DNA from: Roridomyces roridus | Taxonomy: Eukaryota > Basidiomycota > Agaricomycetes > Agaricales > Mycenaceae | Assembly: GCA_029378245.1 (NCBI GenBank) | Contig: JARKIF010000126.1 | Location: forward strand, 32,712-96,711 | Reading direction: 5' to 3' | Length of the DNA stretch: 64,000 nucleotides | Part shown: in pieces, positions 55,863 through 64,000 of the stretch | Position numbering within the stretch: position 1 is the first letter of the stretch | Layout: the number at the start of each line of letters is the position of its first letter | The notes under the pieces: generated by a model | The model's database searches: none | Seen by the model: only the letters and a program-made list of their open reading frames with translations | What the model was told of the DNA's origin: nothing | Translations under genes and position numbers: made by a program

Positions 55863-57957
55863 ATGTTCAAAAAGTACAAGGCGTTTGTGAAAAACGTACG
55901 TTCATTTCACGCGTTGGATCTTGGGCCGCGCTAACGACGAGGTGTCGATAGGAGGGCAAGTTCCAGCCCCCTGGTGCACGCGCGCTGCAGGACTTTGTCA
56001 ACCTGTATGACGCGCAGCATGACGCCGGCTTGGTGTCTAAGGTCGTCCGGGCAGAGACGGAAGCCGCTCTTCGCAGATCGGGAGATCGGATACGGAGCGC
56101 TGAGGCGTTGACTTCGCAGACGAGCATCGACTCGTCGGCATCACTTTCCCTCCGACGAGCGACGAGTACTTCGTCGTTTGGAACGTTCTCCCAGCCTGCA
56201 GGGAGTTCAAAGGCCGAGATGGAGATCACATACACCCCCCGGCCCCCACAGTCGGATTCGGGCAGTTCGAGTGGGGCTGCGAGTACCCATCGGACGTCTG
56301 GATTTACCGAGTCGGCACCCAGTTCTCTGTCGCTGCTGTCGAGATCACGTTCATATTCGAGCGTTGGGACGGAGGCGACTTCGGTTGATTCACCGACAAG
56401 CCCGGCGCTTGCCATGTCGCCCAAGAGCTTGATGCGAGGTGCGTGGAGATGTTATTTAATGTAGGCGTTCATCTTATATGTTGAAGCAGCCGTCCTCGCT
56501 CCACACCCCGAGCACGAGAGCGAGATTGAGGAGGAAGATGTGCCACATTCGAGGCAATCACCCACGGCGTTGTGGGTCTCCCGCACACCCATTCCCCAGC
56601 GCGACCGCCTACAACGCAGCCTCCGGATCAATGGGGCTGGCGACGAAAAAGACCCAGGCTCGGGACAAAGACCTGCAGATGTGGGCTGCTTCAACTTCAC
56701 AAGCTTCACAGGTGGAGCGGGAACGGAGCACGCCGGAGTCAATCCAACCACAGACTCGAATGGCGTCGCCGCCGCCGCTCGTGTTACCCGAACCGCCTGT
56801 ATCTCTTTCTCATACGGCTGTTGCGGCGTATACGCGCGAGGGTAAGGAATTTGTCCGCCGACTCCCACGGGAGGTTGAACCGTACGCTGATCGGCTTTGC
56901 AGAACTCCGTCCTTCCACCAGTACTCCCAGTTCAACTTCCACCTGCACCATCTGCTTCCGTCCGTGCCAAGTCTGTTCCGATCCCTGGCAATCTACGAGA
57001 GTGTATGTGTTTCGTTCTGCCGTGCATAGCTTCCGATGATCCTTATTTTTATCCTCATTTTCCTCAGAGAGCTTGTGAAAGCGCGCGATGGGAAACAACT
57101 TCAACAACAGCAACAATCGCCCGGGCGCTATGGAATTTCACTGATCCATGCAACCATGTGTTTTGCGGGGTGTGTGCTTCCTTCTTTTCTTCCTCCATAA
57201 ATTCCGCACACTCACTCACGCCTCCTTCCCCCGCGTACACAGGCATGTCTAGCGGAATCAATCTACCATAGTCTAAATATGGCTTTTGATCTCACCACCT
57301 ACGGGGCGAAGCTGCCCGTCTATGCCCCCGACCATCTACATGGGTTCGGGAAACCCGAGTTTCCCATCATGTGTCCGGTTCGTTCAGATTCTACAAGCCG
57401 CTGTATGGCGAGCCTTATGAAATTTAGACGTGTCTGTTCAAGAGACGCCAGACGATGAGACCGCCGACGCAGATTACGGACACCATGGCACGGCTTGTGC
57501 TCGGTGCACCGAATATGGATGAGTGGAACCATGGGCGGTTGTTACAGACGCTCAACTTGGTGCATTGTCCGAGAAAGGGCTGCAACGAGTCGTTCGACCT
57601 GGACGATGCAATCCCCGCTGGTCCGCAACATCCCAAGCAGCGTGTTCATGTCAGTCTTTGTTTTTTTTTATACCTGGAACTTCAACTGACGGATGGATGG
57701 CAGTGTCCGCGGTGCAGACAGTCGATATGCAAGGCGTGCAAGTCTGGATGGCATGAAAGTGCGTTACTTGTTCTCTTGCATACGATTCATCCAAATTCAA
57801 TGGATGATCCACAGCTCCGGTGGACTGCGTGCGCTACAACCAAGCACAGGGGCCGCGGCCGGCGCCGTTACGCGACCACTATCCGCGCAACAATCAAGTA
57901 GTAACAGCAAAACCGGTGGTTGAATCGAGGATCGCATCCCCAGATCCGCGGCGGTGA
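55863..57957 (+). CDS. RING-IBR zinc-finger protein (E3 ubiquitin ligase-like)
   Basis: Starts MFKKYKAFVKNEGKFQPPG across a 59-nt intron. A long Ser/Thr-rich N-terminus follows (RSRSYSSVGTEATSVDS, ALAMSPKSLMR). The central exons between about 56620 and 57070 could not be fixed to one frame. The second half has a RING-like DPCNHVFCG-ACLAESIYHSL and PEFPIMCP, then NLVHCPRKGCNESFDLDD and VHCPRCRQSICKACKSGWHE. The last two form the Cys/His pattern of an IBR domain (CxxxxC...CxxC...CxxC...H). A short tail ends at 57957. RBR ligases normally carry a RING2 with the catalytic Cys; none is visible here. Confidence 0.65.
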
Positions 57958-60226
57958 GCGTTTACCCTACGCCTCATCGAGTGGAATTTGAACCACTTGC
58001 AGACGGGTCATGATATACAACCCAGCGGAGACTGGCCGTCATGGGGACAACAACATGGATGTGGGACGAACATTCCGGATCTTTGCAGCACTTACATCAA
58101 TAAATTATTATCTCGCTCTTTCTTTTGGTTCACTTGGTCTAGGGACTCTCACTCACTCACTCATTTACTAAAATCCGCACCGGAATATTCAACTACCTAC
58201 CTTCGTTTCGGTCCAGCTGTGCCACTCACTTTTATCGTCCATCTTTTGTAAATAGTACCTATCGGAATGTTGTAGAAATCAGTAGTGCTGTACAAAATCA
58301 AAGTAATTGAACTCGGAGTGCGGCCAAGGACGGGCAGCCATGTTAGGCAATATGAAGCTCGGAGATGAGATGGAGATGGATCCCTGATGCGCCAGCGCCG
58401 CTGTCAGCCTATTCACGAAGAGCGCTGATCTCTAAAGGGCCAAGGCACCGCCCGACATTCTGGATGGCTGCAGCTGTTTGTTCTCAGACTGCTGTACGCT
58501 GCGGTCAGGAGGTTCTGTTCCGAGAGCTGATTTATATCTGACAGTCCACGGCGCTGCAAGTGCTCCGCTGACTCGGTGCTTCTAAGTTCTAGGGATGTTC
58601 CCTCTGCTTCCGCGGAGATTGCGTCCCGGACACCGTTTGAGACCGATGGAAGTGCCTTTGTTTGTGGTGGGATTTTCAGTCAAGATGGCGCACTCATCGT
58701 ATGCGTCCGTTTGAAGTATCACTGGAGCCTGAGAATGCCGCCATGGTGCGTGATCCAGATCATGACGCGCCATCATGCGCCATTACCTGGATGATCGGAT
58801 CAATCCGATCATCTTTGCGTTCTTCCATACATGATACCGCGACCTCCTTTCCTCTCGAGCATGGGCAATCAGTCAGATTCAGTCTGCAATCGCACCGAAG
58901 TCTTCTTCCCCACTTCTGAGGCTTTCCGTCAAAGTGGACGAGGAGGAAGACTGGTCATCCGCATTCGTCGTCTGAAACTCTTCTACGTACGTTACCCATG
59001 ACTCACCAGAGGACCTTGACGACCGGCCGCCGACCACTGACGCACCACTCTACCAACGACAATCGCGGATTGGTCGCGGATTTGAGGAGGCGATTGTCCT
59101 CACGCTTGATCCCTCCCCGCGGCACATGTATCTGTATCTCATGGCGGCGGCCGCCCCTTGAGACCCCCAACTAGTAGTCTTCGGGCGGAGGTGGCCACAC
59201 TTGCAAGTATTCATATCTTTCTCGGCAAGTCAATACAGTAATGCCGTAGGTCCTGGGATCGGTGTGATTGTTTTGCGGGGTCGCCCGAGTCCTCGTTCAA
59301 ATAGCTCCGCCGGCGACGAAAGCGTTCGCGTTCTTTGAAGGAATCAAATTGCCTTGGCCCAGCCGCACCGTCCAATTGATCTAGTGAGAGAGAACGGTGC
59401 GTTCTAACTGCTTGATTCTCTACTGCACAGTCATTTCCCCGCCGCAGAGGGTTAGGTGCGCCACATTACTTATCTTTTTTCGATGCAGTGGTCCGGGGTG
59501 CGTAGGACCGTTCCCTCTCATCAAATATGGCTTCCGTCAAATGGGCTCCACTTGATGCGACATCGGTATCGCTGGGTCGTTCCTCTCCGTGGGCGAATGC
59601 CGGTCTGAATCAAATACAATCCCATTCCCGTCGGGTCGTTCCGCGTCATCCAAAGTCTCTTGCAAGATCTGCAACTCCCCCGATCCCATACATCGCTAGC
59701 CCTGCGACCTACCTGGAACGCGAAGATGCATCGAAACTCATAGACGAGTGCCCTACTTGTTACTCCGCTTCGGAATCAAAACACTCGGAAATGGCGGAAG
59801 TGTCTACAAATCCAGTTAGCAGAGATTTCATTGATATTATTGTGGCTTCCGAGTCAATATACCTGGGGTTGATGGTATTGCCGCTCTCCCTTGTACCTAC
59901 TAGGCAAGTCGTCATTTGGACAAATCGTCTATTCAACTGTTAAGTTACTGAGCAGAGATGTCGCAAGTGATCTACGGCCCTGGGCAAGCCCTGCAGGGCT
60001 AAATAAACCGTCAATCCACTGTGGCCACGGTCCACCAACCTACACCGACGCCAGCGCGGCGCGCCAGTCCAGTACTTAGAGTCTCAGAACTACTTACCTC
60101 GCCATTGACATTCATCTGGCGGGTTGATCGGGCTAACTCGAAACTCGTCCTTGACGGCCGCTGGCGCCAAGCCTTCCTTTCTTCCTTCCATTGCCCTCAT
60201 CTTTCACCCATTATTTCTTTTATTCC
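57958..60226. other. Intergenic, one perfect palindrome, no supported gene
   Basis: 58790-58813 is an 11-bp inverted repeat, GATGATCGGAT-CA-ATCCGATCATC. A plus frame at 59527-59943 is open but has no domain. CT-rich leader sequence precedes 60227. Confidence 0.45.
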
Positions 60227-62810
60227 ATGGCCACCCCTGACGCCGAGAAACGCGCGGGCCTCGCCTCCATCCCGAGCAGTCCAGTCCAACTAAGCAAGGA
60301 AGACGAAGACGCGCAGGTCATCCCGGAGAACAACCTCCCTCTCGTGTTCACTGGGTTAATGTTGTCTACATTCCTCGTGCGTCTTCTTCGTATTGCCATT
60401 CGTACTCCAGTCCATCCCGAGTAACAGGCGGCGCTCGATATGACCATGTATGTGGGCTCAGATAAAGACCGGCCGGTATTGACCGAGGCAGCGTATCCAC
60501 TGCGCTAGCGACGATAGTGGCGGATTTAGGAGGCGGAGATAGTTATTCCTGGGTCGGAAGGTACGCCATCCTCATCCACCGCGTCTACTACATCGCATCT
60601 CACTTATCTCAGCGCCTACATGATCGCCGCTGCAGCGCTGAGTCCGCTCTACGGCAAACTGTCAGACATATTCGGGCGGAAGCAGATATTCTTTCCTTGT
60701 GTTTTCATTTTCTTGGTGCGTCATACCGGCTGCTCGCATTGGACGTCTGCATCTGACCAACATGGGACAAAACAGCTTGGGTCGGCGCTGTGTGGCGCAG
60801 CACAGACGATGACGTGGCTCATCGTAGCGCGCGCGGTGCAGGGAATTGGCGCCGGTGGTGTCCAGCAGCTTGTGCAAATTGTCATTGGGGACATCGTGCC
60901 TCTGGAGAAGTACGCGCAGTCTTCGATGTGACCGTGCGTGGCCTGATTTGTTTAGACGCGGCTCGTTTTCTTCATTGGCGGGTGCGACCTGGGGAATCGC
61001 TAGTGTTGTCGGTCCGGTCGTCGGAGGGGTGAGTGCTAATTCCTTCGCATCTCGTCGATTCGCTGGACTCGTAGCAGACTTTGGCTGGGAAGGGACAGTG
61101 GCGGTGGTGGGTCTCAGCGTGCTTTCTTCTCTTCGCCTCCTTTCATCCCTCTTCAGGTGTTTCTGGCTCAATCTGTGCGTCATCTTTATCCGGACACGTC
61201 TCAGCTGACACCGCGCAGACCGACGGGCGCCGTCGCGTCCACCATCCTCTTCTTTTTCCTCAAACTCAACCCCAGAGAAGGCAAAAAGTTCCGCGACGTT
61301 GTCCGCGAGTTTGATTTCATCGGCTTGTTCCTCCTCGTCGGTGGCATCGTCTGTCTGCTGCTTGGATTCAGTCAAAGTCAGCATGGCTGTATGTTTCTCT
61401 TCCGTGCCTCTACGATCGCGCGAAATTCACTCACATGCAGGGGACCAACCTGCCACGATTGCATTGCTGGCAGTGGGCGGGGCGATGCTCGTTGTAGGAG
61501 TGGCGTTTGAGATGTTGTGGATCCAGAGTCCGCGGTCGCCCATCATCCCTCCCCGACTCTTCAGAGTACGCCATCCTTCATACCCGCGAGTCTTGCTGAC
61601 ACCCGCAAATTAGACGCGGACGACGGGATTCATATCCCTCACGACGTTCCTGCATGCCTTCGTCTTCTTTTGCGGGACCTTTTACTTTCCGCTGTACCTC
61701 CAAGTTCGGGGCTCCTCCCCACTTAGAGCGGGGGTACTGTAAGTCCGTTGACACGATTCCTTTCGTTGCTCAAGGTTTCAAGGACCATCCCCTTTGCTGT
61801 GCTCACCTCTTTGACTTCGGCGCTGGGAGGTATCGTAACGACCAAGATTGGTGACTTTAGGCCACCGATGTGGATAGGATTCGTACGTCGTCTCCAGGAT
61901 TTCTAGGAGTTGGAAGCTGAATTTTGGTATTCTAGTCATTCATGACGCTCGGATATGGGCTTATGATAACGCTGGATGAAAAGACGCCCATGTGGGTTCT
62001 CCTTCCTGCGTACACTTGGTATTGACATCTTTCTTCAGCGCTCGCGCGGTGGGCTACAGCTCGATCGTGGGCTTTGGCGCAGGGTGGTTCTTCCTCCCTC
62101 CGTTGATTGGATTTCAGGCGGCCATGCCTACGCGTGAAATGGCGACCACATCCGCTACCTTCCTTCTTATCAAGTTAGTGAGGGAGCGGGTGATTCGATT
62201 TCGATTCTGAGCAGCGGACCCAGGTTGCTGGGGTCTTCGATTGGCATTTCGATTGGGGAGGCAGTTTGGTCGTCGGTGAGCCCCAAACACTTTGGTAATT
62301 ACATTCACACCCACTCACTTTGCGTGACACCAGGCCGCCCGCAAGCAGCTTGCCAAGATCTCAGACCTGACGTTGGATTTATCGGGCGCGGCTTTGACGA
62401 ATAAGATTCCCGTCCTCAAAGACATCGAGGTGAGCAAGCATCTTGGAGTGTTGATCCTGAACTCACGTGCCCAAGCCCGAATCTCTGAAGGCGCAAGTTC
62501 TGCACGCGTATTCGAAAGGAATATCCACCGTTTGGATCATGAGTACGCCGATCTTAGGCGTCTGTTTACTCGCTAGTGCGTCTTTCTCCTCTCCTTATCC
62601 TGTTTTCTTCCCTTTAATTTTTTTAATTTTGCCTGAACGCAACCTGCAGCTCTGGTGCTCAAGAACTACTCTCAAAAGCGCAAAATCATTCTGAGGGGGA
62701 GGGAAACGCAGACGATGCCGATGGAACGGGCCCCGCGACCGGTTTCCGCTGCGCTGGCGTTGGAGTCGGGGATGGACAGTGCAGTGCAGGTTGATAAAGT
62801 GAACGAGTAG
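60227..62810 (+). CDS. MFS transporter, drug:H+ antiporter (DHA2) type
   Basis: At least a dozen short introns; all splice in frame. MATPDAEKRAGLASIPSSPV, then first helix LPLVFTGLMLSTFLAALDMT, IVSTALATIVADLGGG and motif A GKLSDIFGRKQIFFPC. QGIGAGGVQQ and GATWGIASVVGPVVGG follow, and WRWCFWLNLPTGAVAS, assembled across two short introns. The later helices include FDFIGLFLLVGGIVCLLLGF, LLAVGGAMLVVGVAFEMLW, FLHAFVFFCGTFYFPLYL, TIPFAVLTSLTSALGG, SIVGFGAGWFFLPPLIGFQ, GISIGEAVW and TVWIMSTPILGVCLLA; tail to 62810. 14-helix exporters of this type pump drugs or metabolites across the plasma membrane. It lies beside GST genes. Confidence 0.88.
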
Positions 62811-63285
62811 CGGCTATTCAAATATGTACTAATCTGGCGAGCGGGTCGACTTTCAGTGCCACTAGCCCATGAATCTCCTTTGATGAGCAAAGAAATGCTT
62901 CGCACTGATCAGCGGATGAAACAGGCTGCAAGGCTGGAGTGCGCCGAGCACGCGGCTTTCGAAGGTCCTTTCACGGCACAACGAATTTGCCAGATGTGCA
63001 AGAAATACAACGAAACCTAGGCGCGGTATCCTCGCTGCAAACGGTGTTTATTGCTCAGTGTGACCTTGTATTCCATCTCCTTCTGTTCGCTTGTGTAGCG
63101 TTTGGCAGAAGACAGGGGCACAAAACCATTTGCGGCCAGCGGGCCGCTCGCGGCTCGATGGAACATCTGCTTACATATTTTCAGGTTGTGCTTGGTAAGG
63201 ATGCGCTCGCTTGCTTGAAATTTAAAAGCGGCCGTTCCACTCACCCACCCTTTCCTCAGTCCCGTCAACCCCAGAGCGCTGGCCA
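62811..63285. promoter_or_regulatory. Promoter region of the last GST
   Basis: Includes 3' flank of the MFS gene and CT-rich sequence just before 63286. No gene seen. Confidence 0.45.
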
Positions 63286-64000
63286 ATGGTCCTAAAACTC
63301 TACGCCCGAAAATTCGTCAGCGGCGGCACCGCCATCGTCGCGCTCGTCCTCGCAGAGAAACAAATCCCTTTCGAGCTCGTTGAGATCGACATCCAGACGA
63401 ACCAGAACAAGACGCCCGAGTACCTCGCTTTACACCCATTCGGACAGATTCCTTGTATCGTGCGTTGTCTGTGTATTCTTGCTAGCTCTGGTGAATCTGA
63501 TGTGCAGGACAGGACGACGACGGCTTCGTCTTGTACGAAAGCCGCGCCATCTGCCGATACCTCTGCGAGAAGTACCCGGATCAAGGCGCCAAAGAGCTGT
63601 ATCCCACCGGCTTCAAAGAGCGAGCGCTCGTCGAACAAGCCGCCTCTGTGGAATCCGCCAACTTCATCCCATACGTGTCGCGGATCTTCCGAGAGTTGTT
63701 ATTCAAGCCGTGAGCCCATCTCTCTCCTAGTGCGGATTCTTACTGAGATGATGAACAGATTGGAGGGCCAGGAAACTGACCAATCCTCCGTGGACGAGGC
63801 CCTTGCCCTGCTGCATAAAAAGTTAGATGCGTATGAGGTCATACTCGGCAAGACAAAATACCTCGCTGGAGACGTACGTGTGCCCAGTGGTACCCGCTAT
63901 CATTCTTCTTGCTTAAGCCTCGAGTTACAGGAATTCACCCTCGCAGACTTATTCCACCTCTACGCAGCACCGCGCCTTACCGACCTTGGAGTGGATGTCT
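63286..64000 (+). CDS. Glutathione S-transferase (Phi-like), runs off the window
   Basis: MVLKLYARKFVSGGTAIVAL, LAEKQIPFELVEIDIQ, LHPFGQIPCI, FVLYESRAICRYLCEKYPDQ, ALVEQAASVESANFIPYV, DEALALLHKKLDAYEVILG, KTKYLAGD and EFTLADLFHLYAAPRL up to the window end. All introns are GT-AG. The last exon, with the WWxD segment, should follow outside. Closest local relative is the pseudogene at 50051-50850, so that one is a dead duplicate on the other strand. Confidence 0.88.
   Translation, partial: MVLKLYARKFVSGGTAIVALVLAEKQIPFELVEIDIQTNQNKTPEYLALHPFGQIPCIVRCLCILASSGESDVQDRTTTASSCTKAAPSADTSARSTRIKAPKSCIPPASKSERSSNKPPLWNPPTSSHTCRGSSESCYSSREPISLLVRILTEMMNRLEGQETDQSSVDEALALLHKKLDAYEVILGKTKYLAGDVRVPSGTRYHSSCLSLELQEFTLADLFHLYAAPRLTDLGVDV

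Noticed and set aside
60662..61384. 240-codon minus frame across the MFS gene
   Set aside because: The plus strand assembles a complete transporter with canonical motifs over the same bases.

Overview
The window looks like nuclear DNA of a mushroom-forming basidiomycete (Agaricomycetes). The genes are cut by many short GT-AG introns (mostly 45-65 nt). The families present are typical of that class: DUF6534 and other multi-pass membrane proteins in tandem, a NACHT-ankyrin NLR, Phi-like glutathione transferases, a GH51 arabinofuranosidase and a spliced tRNA-Ser. All calls come from reading the sequence by eye; exon ends are manual and no database was searched.

Layout. 1-15.3 kb is a duplicated membrane-protein cluster on the minus strand. 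It holds an intact seven-helix protein (10067-11399), its truncated copy (564-966), a DUF6534 gene (8056-9571) and a 3'-truncated DUF6534 paralogue (about 12796-13841). They lie among repeated flanks (2482-3560, 11400-12420, 14330-15250). A plus-strand NLR with ten near-identical ankyrin repeats sits between the copies (about 3920-6812). 15.8-18.4 kb is a conserved single-pass membrane protein. 19-25.7 kb is a nest of mobile elements: tRNA-like repeats, a 5'-truncated LINE split by a TA-flanked TIR element, and a CACTA-type element with a 3-bp target duplication. 26.7-31 kb has a tiny four-exon gene (57 aa) and two tandem TLC-like membrane proteins. 31-40.3 kb has two paralogous short-chain dehydrogenases separated by a second CACTA-type element and many tRNA-like modules. 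40.7-45.2 kb has tRNA-Ser(CGA), a spliced 8-cysteine secreted peptide, a 1.2-kb TIR element with long inverted ends and more tRNA-like repeats. 45.8-49.8 kb has GH51 followed by a conserved small membrane protein. 50-54.2 kb is a GST cluster (one intact gene, two broken copies, two fragments). 55.9-58 kb is a RING-IBR ubiquitin-ligase-like gene, 60.2-62.8 kb an MFS exporter, and from 63.3 kb a further GST runs off the end.

The functional genes suggest environmental interaction: membrane receptors or transporters, NLR recognition, GST and MFS detoxification/export, short-chain dehydrogenases, a plant-wall glycosidase and a secreted cysteine-rich peptide. About half of the window is duplicated or mobile DNA.

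The most unusual signal is a dispersed family of tRNA-like modules (about 20 B-box-like sites on both strands, best at 33.1-38.6 kb and 25.6 kb). Several keep a pairing acceptor-like stem with compensatory changes, a 4-bp D-arm-like hairpin, a T-arm and an oligo-T run downstream. They look like RNA polymerase III units or tRNA-derived SINEs rather than standard tRNA genes.
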